From Thermogutta sp. (lineage in GTDB: Bacteria > Planctomycetota > Planctomycetia > Pirellulales > Thermoguttaceae), in NCBI GenBank assembly GCA_012798155.1, contig JAAZNR010000091.1, forward strand, positions 1 through 13,072: a stretch of DNA of 13,072 bases. Reading direction: 5' to 3'. The notes under the pieces were generated by a model, which saw only the letters and a program-made list of their open reading frames with translations, had not been told where the DNA came from and ran no database searches. This document shows positions 1-5,554 of the stretch, piece by piece (the first letter of the stretch is position 1; every line of letters starts with the position of its first letter). A program made the translations under genes and the position numbers.

Positions 1-27
1 CGGCGATGTTGTCGCGCATCGAAACCC

Positions 28-51
28 GAGCGGCCGGCGTAAGCCGGCGGT
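28..51 (+). repeat. Family-B palindrome, copy 1
   Basis: The unit reads GAG, then a left arm ending GCCGGC, a GTAA loop, the right arm GCCGGCGG, then TGTTAT. The left arm has one swapped pair (CGGCCGGC instead of CCGCCGGC), so the outer stem is imperfect here. The same hairpin recurs near 3930, 4082, 9099, 11304 and 11456. Confidence 0.75.
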
Positions 52-164
52 GTTATCGAACTAATTTTACTGCGCAGGATCGCCGAAACCGGCTTACCGA
101 TCTTACGCAGACTCGCAAAGCTGCGTACCCGAGTTTGCCCAGCTTCTTATCCTGCGTGGTAAAA

Positions 165-205
165 GTAAGCTGGTGTTATCGCAGTAAGCTGCCGGTCTTA
201 TCGCA
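165..205 (+). repeat. Imperfect direct repeat (2 units)
   Basis: GTAAGCTG followed 3 bases later by TTATCGCA (165-183) is repeated as GTAAGCTG followed 6 bases later by TTATCGCA (184-205). The words resemble the flank and loop of the family-B hairpin (TGTTATCG and GTAAGC), so these may be decayed copies of it. No function can be assigned. Confidence 0.6.
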
Positions 206-223
206 CGAGAAATCACGAGAAAT
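204..223 (+). repeat. Perfect tandem duplication of 10 bases
   Basis: CACGAGAAAT occurs twice back to back (204-213 and 214-223). It is about 70 bases past the Hsp70-like stop codon, reading on the minus strand. It is a small tandem duplication, and I infer no role. Confidence 0.85.
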
Positions 224-292
224 TATGAGCCGGCGGCAAATGCCCGCGAAATGGGATCGCGTAACATGCGCGACGGCATCTCCGCCCGGGGT

Positions 293-2497
293 TTAGGGCC
301 AAATCCGCAGGAGCGGGCTGTCCGGGACGAGATAGCGGATGAGCACGTAGCCCAGCAAAAGCCCCAGCACGCCCGACACCACGAAGCCGGTCGCCCCGAT
401 CACCCAGCGTGGGACGGAGCCGCCCCAGGGCAGGGCCACATGACGGTCGCGAAAGCGATTCCGTGCGGATTGACGCTCCGCCGCCACGACCGGCCCTGGA
501 GCGGAAAGGTCGGCGTGCTCCGCCGCGGCGAGGAAGAATCGGTCGGCGGCCGGTGCCGACTCCACCCCCGGTCGAGGATCCGCCGAATCCTCCCTGCCTG
601 CAACCGGATGCGGCACGGCGGCGCTTGCGTTCAGCAGCATTTCCCGCGTCACCACGGGGCGAACCGGCAGTAAGACCGGTTGCACGGTCGGCGGCCCCGC
701 CTGCTCGCGGACTTCGTCGTGGTCTTCGGCGGACGGGGTTAACGGCGGGGTTTGCAGTTGCAGCCGGGCACGCCGTCCCAGCTTTTCGGCGGCGGCCAAG
801 CGCGGATGCTCTCTTCCCGGCGGCGGCTCGGCGATCGCCGCAGTCGGGGATTCGCCCTCCGATCGGTCCCGGCTCGCCGGCTGCTCCGTGAGGGACGGCT
901 CGGGCGTCCCGGCTTCGGGGACATCGGGGGGAGAAAGCGCGCGGTCGAGGCGGCGGTCCGTGCCCAGGGAGGCGGGCGACTCCAAGAAGTCCCGCCACTG
1001 CCGCACGCTCCGCGGGTTCAGGCCGGTCTCGCGCCGCAATTCCACCTCCGCCCGGCAATCGGTGTCCGGGACCTCGGCGTGAATTCGCCAGCGTCCGTCG
1101 GTGGGGCATTGGAAGGTGACGCGAATGGGCCGACCCTTGGGCAGGTCCGGGGGCAGGCCGCCGATCACGACCTCGCCCAGGGGAACGATCTCCCCGCCCG
1201 GTGTCCCGCTCCCCTCCCAAATCCGGAACGCGATGGAGCGCTGGCCGTCGCGCTCCGTGCAAAAGACCTTCTCGACCTCGACCGGGAGGACGGTTTCGGG
1301 GGGGACGATGGGGACGGGCCGGGGCGTCCCGTCGCGGGGGTCGCGGGTCTCCACCCAGAGGCCCTGCGACGCGGTTTCGCGAATCCGCCAGCCCGCCGCC
1401 TCGTCCCCCGTCAGCAACCCCCGGCGGAGCCATTCGGCGAAGACGGCGGCGCCGCGGGCGACGGCTTCGTCGGGCGGGAACGGTCGCAGCAAGGGTTTGC
1501 CCGACAGTCGCTCCAGCATCTCGGCGACGGCGGGCATGCGAACCGCCCCGCCCACCGCCAGCACCCCGTCCAGGTCTTCCCAGCCGATGCCGGTCCGATC
1601 CAAAAGCCGCTCCGTCAGCGTCCGCGTGCGGTGGAGCAAGTCGGCGGAGATGTCCTCGAACTCTTCGCGGTCGAGCACGGTCTGAAAGCTCCGCCCGGCC
1701 AATTCGATCAGCACGGTCGTTCGCCGTCGAGAGGAGAGGGCGTGCTTGGCCTCCACGGCGGCCGGGTATACCCGCGACCAGACCGAGGCGTCATAGCGGG
1801 GGTCGGGCAGCCCCTGGGGGGCCAGCTTGTCGGCCAGCCATTCCACCAGGCGGACATCCCAGTCGTAGCCGCCCAATTGAATCTCGGCGTCGGCGGCGAT
1901 GGTGCGGCAGCCGCCGGGCTTGAGCCGCATGACGGCCGCCTTGAAAGCGGCGGCCCCCAGGTCGTACACCAGGAGCCGCGAGGGTGGGAAGTCGCCCCGT
2001 GGGTCGAGCCGGCCCAGGGACTCGGCCAAGGCCAGGACGGCGGCCGTCGGTTCGTTCACCAAGCCCAGGCACTGCCAGCCGGCGATCTCCATGGCGTCGG
2101 CGGCGGCCTTGCGTCGGGCATCGTCGAAATACCAGGGGACGGCGGCGGCCGCGGGGACCGCCCCGCCCGTCTCCCGCTCCGCGTCCTCCCGCAATTTGCG
2201 GAGCACGCAGGCCAGGATGACCTCCGGGGGAAGCCGTCGCCCGCGAATCGACCGGCTGTACCAGCTCGCCCCCAGTTCGCGTTTGATCCATGGGGCGGTC
2301 TCGTCGGGGAAGAGGAGTGCGGATCGGGCGGCCTCTTCGCCCACCAGGATTTCCCCCTCCGCCAGGCGAACCACGGTGGGCGTGAAGCAGCGGCCCAGCG
2401 GGTCGGGGACCATCCGCGTGCGCCCGTCGGTCGTCCAGACGGCCGCGGCCGAGTTTCCCGCTCCGATGTCGATGCCTGCCGCGGTGGCCGAGATCAT
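293..2497 (-). CDS. Membrane-anchored Hsp70/DnaK-like protein with degenerate ATPase loop
   Basis: A 734-residue Hsp70-family protein. The N-terminal actin-like ATPase domain (about 1-365) shows phosphate-1 GIDIGAGNS (8-16), the lysine region PWIKRELG with K72 at the position of DnaK K70, NEPTAA (148-153) and the adenosine motif VGGAVRMP (315-322). The phosphate-2 motif, DLGGGTFD in DnaK, reads DLGAAAFK (179-186), so the catalytic threonine and two loop glycines are lost. Residues about 395-490 resemble the DnaK substrate-binding beta domain (PVPIVPPETVLP onward). No helical lid is recognisable: 505-690 is Pro/Ala/Glu-rich and probably disordered, followed by one membrane helix (698-722) and a short tail. 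I infer a cytoplasmic chaperone-like or scaffold module tethered to the membrane, perhaps nucleotide-binding but a poor ATPase. The gene stands alone. The ATG at 2497 puts phosphate-1 at the usual distance from the N terminus; no clear Shine-Dalgarno is visible. Family assignment is firm, activity is not. Confidence 0.9.
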   Translation of the reverse strand: MISATAAGIDIGAGNSAAAVWTTDGRTRMVPDPLGRCFTPTVVRLAEGEILVGEEAARSALLFPDETAPWIKRELGASWYSRSIRGRRLPPEVILACVLRKLREDAERETGGAVPAAAAVPWYFDDARRKAAADAMEIAGWQCLGLVNEPTAAVLALAESLGRLDPRGDFPPSRLLVYDLGAAAFKAAVMRLKPGGCRTIAADAEIQLGGYDWDVRLVEWLADKLAPQGLPDPRYDASVWSRVYPAAVEAKHALSSRRRTTVLIELAGRSFQTVLDREEFEDISADLLHRTRTLTERLLDRTGIGWEDLDGVLAVGGAVRMPAVAEMLERLSGKPLLRPFPPDEAVARGAAVFAEWLRRGLLTGDEAAGWRIRETASQGLWVETRDPRDGTPRPVPIVPPETVLPVEVEKVFCTERDGQRSIAFRIWEGSGTPGGEIVPLGEVVIGGLPPDLPKGRPIRVTFQCPTDGRWRIHAEVPDTDCRAEVELRRETGLNPRSVRQWRDFLESPASLGTDRRLDRALSPPDVPEAGTPEPSLTEQPASRDRSEGESPTAAIAEPPPGREHPRLAAAEKLGRRARLQLQTPPLTPSAEDHDEVREQAGPPTVQPVLLPVRPVVTREMLLNASAAVPHPVAGREDSADPRPGVESAPAADRFFLAAAEHADLSAPGPVVAAERQSARNRFRDRHVALPWGGSVPRWVIGATGFVVSGVLGLLLGYVLIRYLVPDSPLLRIWP

Positions 2498-2570
2498 GAA
2501 CGCAAAGCAAAAAGAGACCCGTTCACGCGCCTGCTCGGTGTGTTATCGGAACGCGGAGGCTGTTTTTGAA

Positions 2571-2709
2571 ACGCGGAGGGCGCGGAGGGCGCGGAGAAAG
2601 TAGAACGAGAGGAAGAAGAATTCGCGCCCGCAACTCAGCCTTTTCTCCGTCTCTGCGTTCTCTGCGTTTCCATCGTTTCCTTCCCGCCTGCGTTCTCTGC
2701 GTTTCCAGC
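2571..2709. repeat. GCGGAG/CTCTGCG low-complexity inverted repeat region
   Basis: A purine-rich block of repeated CGCGGAGGG units (2571-2600) faces a pyrimidine-rich block (2641-2709), with 40 unrelated bases between. AGAAAG at the end of the first meets CTTTTCTCC at the start of the second, so the region could fold as one long imperfect stem. Inside the second block the 20-mer CTGCGTTCTCTGCGTTTCCA is exactly duplicated at 2653-2672 and 2688-2707. Similar GCGGAG-type words are known to be scattered in many bacterial genomes and give rise to spurious gene calls. It lies directly upstream of the Hsp70-like gene. Confidence 0.75.
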
Positions 2710-2731
2710 CTTTCATTCCGTCTAGCCGTCC

Positions 2732-2768
2732 CTGGGTGGCTGGGGTCGCAGCGGAGCGAAGCCCCCAG
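2732..2768 (+). repeat. Family-A palindrome (GGCTGGGGTCG ... CCCCCAG)
   Basis: The unit is CTGGGTGGCTGGGGTCG, a short core of AGCG-type repeats, then CCCCCAG. CTGGGG (2740-2745) pairs with CCCCAG (2763-2768), and the core is itself partly self-complementary (GCGGAGCGAAGC). Other copies are near 3974 (inverted), 9004, 9164 and 11351. Confidence 0.8.
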
Positions 2769-3134
2769 CCGTAAACGCGCTGGATCGGCCGACAACGAAT
2801 GCACGACTTCGCCGCCTGCGGGGATCTCATCGGCCCCTACGCGCAGGCGGCCCCTCAGCTTGTGTGTAACAACGCGCGGCCGGCCCGCGCCGTCTTGCAC
2901 GAGACCTCCCAGGCCGGCCTCCTTGAGCATAGCATGATAGGCGAGAGATGACCAACGTCGGCGGGACGGGCGGGGATCGCCGAATCGCCGACCGGTCTGC
3001 AAGCCGGGCAAATTCGTCGCCCACGGGCCAGCCTCACCCCCTCCCAGGGACTAGATCGGTGCCGACCGCGGGGGTTTTGGCGAAAGAAACAGAGGCCGTT
3101 CGGCCGAATAATGGTCAAAATCGGATTTTGCCTC
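2769..3134. other. Intergenic stretch, no confident gene
   Basis: No open frame here has recognisable family features. On the minus strand, 2772-2951 translates without a stop into a stretch that looks protein-like, with AYHAMLKEAGLGGLVQD near its start, but it has no matching start signal and runs straight into a family-A repeat. It could be the eroded end of a former gene. Bases 2952-3134 hold nothing I can name. Confidence 0.5.
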
Positions 3135-3163
3135 TTGCCAGGGTGCCGCGCGTGGATTACATT
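3135..3163 (+). promoter_or_regulatory. Candidate sigma-70-type promoter for the cold-shock gene
   Basis: TTGCCA (3135-3140) matches the -35 consensus at 5 of 6 positions. It is followed after exactly 17 bases by TACATT (3158-3163), 4 of 6 for the -10. Transcription would begin near 3170 and give a leader of about 260 bases before the cold-shock start codon. Such elements arise by chance, so this rests on spacing and context only. Confidence 0.45.
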
Positions 3164-3429
3164 ACATGACGATTTAGCGTTCGATCGGTCCGAGCCGCTG
3201 TGGTCTCGGGGTCGGACGACGGTTTTTCGGCGGTTTTGTGGCGTTTGGGCAAAACGCGAGGTCTTCAGCGTCACTCGAATCTCCAAGTCCCACCGTTCCT
3301 TCGGGACGGAGCTGCCTTGGAAGATCGGAATCGCCGAATCTCGAAGTTCTGCCGTCAACCCGCGAGACCGACCGAAAGCGTGAAGGTGCGGGCAAAGACC
3401 CGCGAGTGTTTTTCGAGGAGTGGCTTGTG
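3164..3429 (+). promoter_or_regulatory. Possible structured 5' leader of the cold-shock gene
   Basis: The 266 bases before the ATG contain no gene but at least three clean hairpins: GCGTTT (3241-3246) with AAACGC (3252-3257); a stem capped by a TTCG tetraloop (3293-3309, loop 3300-3303); and GCGGG (3388-3392) with CCCGC (3399-3403). The last ends 11 bases before the ribosome binding site GAGGAG (3415-3420). Long folded leaders that respond to temperature are known for enterobacterial cspA; a similar role here is inference. Confidence 0.4.
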
Positions 3430-3663
3430 ATGGCCGAGGGTGTGATTAAGAAGTTGGTTGTGGACCGTGGCTTTGGTTTTATCCAGGCGACGTCCGGGGG
3501 CTCCATGCGGAAGTCGGATGTATTCTTCCACTTCTCCGCAGTCCAGGGTTCTCGTTTCGAGGACCTGCATGAAGGTCAGGATGTGGAATTCGAGATCGGT
3601 TCGGATTCCCCCGGCCAGGGTCGCGGCAAGGGTCCTCGCGCGGTAAGCGTGCGAGCTCGCTGA
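3430..3663 (+). CDS. Cold-shock-domain (CspA-type) nucleic-acid-binding protein
   Basis: A 77-residue single-domain cold-shock protein, close to the family's usual 65-75. Both RNA-binding signatures are present: RNP1 as RGFGFI (13-18) and RNP2 as VFFHFS (31-36), with aromatic side chains (F15, F17, F32, F33, H34, F35) for stacking on single-stranded RNA or DNA. Eleven residues separate the motifs (including GGSMRKS), somewhat longer than in E. coli CspA. The tail (about 62-77) is Gly/Arg-rich. The role is an RNA chaperone that melts secondary structure in mRNA in the cytoplasm, possibly constitutive rather than cold-induced. The ATG at 3430 is chosen because GAGGAG (3415-3420) sits 9 bases upstream; the open frame continues further upstream but without family similarity. 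It is monocistronic, with a hairpin terminator just after the stop codon. Confidence 0.93.
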   Translation: MAEGVIKKLVVDRGFGFIQATSGGSMRKSDVFFHFSAVQGSRFEDLHEGQDVEFEIGSDSPGQGRGKGPRAVSVRAR

Positions 3664-3665
3664 AC

Positions 3666-3688
3666 GGGCGGCCGGGTCACCGGCGCCC
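3666..3688 (+). terminator. Hairpin terminator candidate after the cold-shock gene
   Basis: Two bases after the TGA stop, GGGCG plus CCGG (with one bulged G at 3671) pairs across a GTCA loop with CCGG plus CGCCC, giving nine GC-type pairs. No T-run follows (the next bases are CTCCGCC), so termination would rely on the very stable stem or on Rho. Confidence 0.55.
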
Positions 3689-3925
3689 CTCCGCCGTCCG
3701 AACGCGTTCTAGTTGAATTTCCATCCGATTCGAACCCTCGGTAAGGCGAGCGCTGCTTCGCTTCCAAGAGACGTATCCGGGCGATGAAGGCTTAAAACGA
3801 GATTCGGCGGCGAATCGTTATCAGCACAAACAAGGTTCCGGGCGAAGGTTGACCCCGTCGTCCGGAACTTTCGTTTCTTGGCCGTCGCAAGGGCAACTTC
3901 GGCGGTGGAATCGCACGACAGGACT
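3689..3925. other. Intergenic stretch without recognisable features
   Basis: Between the cold-shock terminator and the first repeat I see no gene, no convincing promoter and no RNA gene. A GGTTCGAATC-like word on the minus strand near 3725-3741 was examined as a tRNA T-arm and rejected. Confidence 0.5.
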
Positions 3926-3926
3926 C

Positions 3927-3950
3927 GAGCCGTTGGCGTAAGCCGGCGGT
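3927..3950 (+). repeat. Family-B palindrome, copy 2
   Basis: GAG, left arm CCGTTGGC (3930-3937), loop GTAA, right arm GCCGGCGG (3942-3949), T. Two C-to-T changes in the left arm turn C-G pairs into G-U wobbles, so an RNA stem of eight pairs is kept. Confidence 0.75.
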
Positions 3951-3973
3951 GGGAACAGCGCGAAGAGGGTCTG

Positions 3974-4008
3974 CTGGGGGCTCCGCTTCGCTACGACCCC
4001 AGCCACCC
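3974..4008 (-). repeat. Family-A palindrome, inverted copy
   Basis: Reads CTGGGGGCTCCGCTTCGC (3974-3991), then TACGACCCCAG, then CCACCC, which is the reverse complement of the family-A unit seen at 2732-2768. CTGGGG (3974-3979) pairs with CCCCAG (3997-4002). It starts 24 bases after family-B copy 2. Confidence 0.8.
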
Positions 4009-4024
4009 GGCGTCACCCCTCCAG

Positions 4025-4048
4025 CGCTACGACCCCAGGCACCCGGCG
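4025..4048 (-). repeat. Duplicated half of the family-A unit
   Basis: The 24 bases at 3989-4012 (starting CGCTACGACCCCAG and ending CACCCGGCG) recur at 4025-4048 with a single mismatch. Only the half without the opening CTGGGG is present, so this copy cannot form the full stem. It looks like a local partial tandem duplication. Confidence 0.8.
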
Positions 4049-4081
4049 CGTTACGTTTTCGTTCTGCACAAGTTTCTCGAG

Positions 4082-4101
4082 CCGTCGGCTTACGCCGGCT
4101 G
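4082..4101 (+). repeat. Family-B palindrome, copy 3
   Basis: Left arm CCGTCGGC, loop TTAC (4090-4093), right arm GCCGGCTG. One pair is mismatched and one is a G-U wobble, the rest are standard. Flanks are GAG on the left and TT on the right, as in the opposite-loop copies, so the arms may have been inverted relative to the flanks. Confidence 0.65.
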
Positions 4102-4125
4102 TTCGGGATTTTGTGCGCCGCGGAA

Positions 4126-4155
4126 TTGCATTCGACTATTCCGGGAGATAACAAT
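4126..4155 (+). promoter_or_regulatory. Weak promoter candidate for the RND operon
   Basis: TTGCAT (4126-4131) is followed after 17-18 bases by TAACAAT (4149-4155), placing a transcription start near 4162, about 70 bases before the adaptor's ATG. The matches are partial (-10 at best 4 of 6). No operator-like palindrome is evident beside it. Confidence 0.3.
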
Positions 4156-4233
4156 TAAGGCAAGGTTGCGACGCCCGACGACGCTCCCCCACGCATTCTT
4201 TCCCGCCTCGGCGAAATCGTCTCGGTAAGTTCC

Positions 4234-5541
4234 ATGAACCTCTTGGCCGAAAAACGGACGGTGTTCACGGCATCGCTGGTGATGACGGCCCTGGTGCTGG
4301 GAAGTGCCGGCGGCGGCTACGCGGTCTGGCAATTCTGGCAGCGTCAAGTCACGGACGCGGAGTTCCTCCGCCGCTCGCTATCGCGGCTGGAAGCCTCCGG
4401 CGAGGCGGCGACGAGCAAGCGCGAATCGCCCCCGGCTTTGATTCGGGTCGGCTCGGTGGAGCAAAAGTCGCTGCAACCGGCGCGGGCCATCGTGGGACGC
4501 TTGACGGAGATTCGCAAGGTCGTGACGGCCGCGGAGGCGACCGGCAAGATCATCCACATGCCGATCGAGGAGGGAACCGAAGTCGTGGGCGGAGAGACGC
4601 TGCTGGCCGAAATCGACGAGGTCTGGTCCCGGCTGGCCCTGCGGCAGAGCGAGGCGCAGAAGGCGTCCATCGAGGCCCAATTGCGATTCCAGGAGCGGGA
4701 ATGGGAGCGGGTGGAGAGCCTCCACGCCGCGAACGCGACCACGGAAAGCGAACTGGAGCGGGTACGGGCCGCCGTGGACGAGCTGAAAGCCCGCCTGGCC
4801 GAGACGGAAGCGGTCATCGCCGAGCAAGAGGAGCGTTTGGCCCGGGCCAAGGTGATCGCTCCTTTCGACGGCGTGGTGGTGGCCAAGCACGCCGAATTGG
4901 GCGGCTACGTGACGCCCGGCACGCCCGTCGCGGAGATCGTGTCCCGCGGGGAAATCGACGCCCGGATCATGATCCCCGAGTCCGCAGTGGAGTTGATCGC
5001 CGTGGGTCAACCCTTGAAGATTCTGGTGGATCCGCTGGGCGAGGAATTCGAGGGAACGGTGGTTTCGCTGACGCCGTACGGTCCGGGGGCCTCGCGGACG
5101 TTTCCCGTCCGGGTACGCCTGGACGATCACGGCGGCCGGTTGAAGGTGGGTATGAGCGTGACGGCCTGGGTGCCCGTCGCCGTGCAGCGGGAAGCCTTGG
5201 TGGTCCATCGCGACGCGGTGCTGATTCGCCCCGACGAGTCGTTGGTGTGGGTGGCGGTGCCGGAGGGGTCGGGCGATTCGGCCAAGGTCTTCCCGGTACC
5301 CGTCACCGTGACGGCCCAAACCCGCGACGAATTCGCCGTGGAGCCTGAGACGGAAGCCGGCCGGCGGTTGCTGGTCGCCGGGGCCAAGGTCGTGATCGAG
5401 GGGGCCGAGCGGTTGTCGGGCGAGTCGCAGCGGGTGCGGATGCTCTCGCTCTCGGGGGAGGAATCGCTCGGCGGCGCGGACCGCGCCGCGGGCGCGGCGC
5501 CCGCGGCGGCGGGGGACGCTCTCGCCCTTGCTCCGCGGTAG
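4234..5541 (+). CDS. RND efflux periplasmic adaptor (HlyD/MFP family)
   Basis: A 435-residue adaptor that would link the inner-membrane RND pump encoded next to an outer-membrane channel. In order: a cytoplasmic N terminus and one membrane anchor (about 10-32); first lipoyl half-motif (about 98-131, TGKIIHMPIEEGTEVVGG); alpha-hairpin coiled coil rich in Glu/Arg/Leu (about 132-205); second lipoyl half (about 205-240, IAPFDGVVVAKHAELGGYV); a beta-barrel (about 240-312, ending GRLKVGMSVTAWVP); a membrane-proximal domain (about 313-400); and an Ala-rich tail. It is anchored by a helix rather than a lipobox. The ATG at 4234 puts the membrane segment at the N terminus; there is no strong Shine-Dalgarno. 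It ends 13 bases before the pump's start codon, so the two are co-transcribed. The substrate cannot be told from sequence, and no TolC-like gene lies in the window. Confidence 0.93.
   Translation: MNLLAEKRTVFTASLVMTALVLGSAGGGYAVWQFWQRQVTDAEFLRRSLSRLEASGEAATSKRESPPALIRVGSVEQKSLQPARAIVGRLTEIRKVVTAAEATGKIIHMPIEEGTEVVGGETLLAEIDEVWSRLALRQSEAQKASIEAQLRFQEREWERVESLHAANATTESELERVRAAVDELKARLAETEAVIAEQEERLARAKVIAPFDGVVVAKHAELGGYVTPGTPVAEIVSRGEIDARIMIPESAVELIAVGQPLKILVDPLGEEFEGTVVSLTPYGPGASRTFPVRVRLDDHGGRLKVGMSVTAWVPVAVQREALVVHRDAVLIRPDESLVWVAVPEGSGDSAKVFPVPVTVTAQTRDEFAVEPETEAGRRLLVAGAKVVIEGAERLSGESQRVRMLSLSGEESLGGADRAAGAAPAAAGDALALAPR
5486..5506 (+). other. Very GC-rich hairpin at the end of the adaptor gene
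   Basis: CCGCGGGC (5486-5493) pairs perfectly with GCCCGCGG (5499-5506) across a 5-base loop, inside the Ala-rich C-terminal codons of the adaptor gene and 35 bases before the pump's ribosome binding site. It may be a by-product of GCC/GCG alanine codons, or may slow ribosomes or protect the mRNA 3' end. Confidence 0.35.
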
Positions 5542-5547
5542 GGAGGG
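5541..5547 (+). promoter_or_regulatory. Ribosome binding site that sets a TTG start for the RND pump
   Basis: GGGAGGG (5541-5547), beginning at the last base of the adaptor's stop codon, lies 7 bases before the TTG at 5555. The resulting N terminus LDFIRFSIQNP matches the usual start of RND pumps (a short amphipathic helix before the first membrane segment). The ATG at 5548 is out of frame, and the earlier TTG at 5528 lies within the adaptor gene. Confidence 0.75.
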
Positions 5548-5554
5548 ATGCGGC

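Larger units (their letters stand above)
1..292. other. Non-coding region with diverged hairpin repeats
   Basis: This stretch lies beyond the 3' end of the minus-strand Hsp70-like gene. I see no credible gene: the open frames here lack family resemblance and consist of repeat sequence. It contains a family-B palindrome (28-51), a pair of imperfect direct repeats (165-205), a perfect 10-base tandem duplication (204-223), and several copies of a TTATCG/CTTACG-like word. It may include the Hsp70 gene's transcription end, but there is no classical hairpin plus T-run. Confidence 0.6.

Noticed and set aside
6..296. A 96-codon open frame at the left edge
   Set aside because: It is made of family-B repeat and other repeat words, lacks a ribosome binding site and has no recognisable protein features.
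752..2569. A 605-codon open frame on the plus strand, antisense to the Hsp70-like gene
   Set aside because: Its composition is dominated by Gly, Ala, Arg and Pro with no family motifs; it is the expected shadow of a GC-rich gene whose opposite strand has Hsp70 motifs throughout.
2523..2830. Short minus-strand frames with repeated Arg/Glu/Asn/Ala stretches
   Set aside because: They translate the GCGGAG/CTCTGCG low-complexity repeat, a well-known source of false gene calls.
3238..3429. N-terminal extension of the cold-shock protein (64 extra codons)
   Set aside because: The extension lacks similarity to the family, while the ATG at 3430 has a good ribosome binding site and yields a normal-length protein.
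3725..3741. GGTTCGAATC-like word on the minus strand, reminiscent of a tRNA T-arm
   Set aside because: The flanking five bases do not pair (GAGGG against CGGAT), and no acceptor stem, D-arm or anticodon arm can be built around it.
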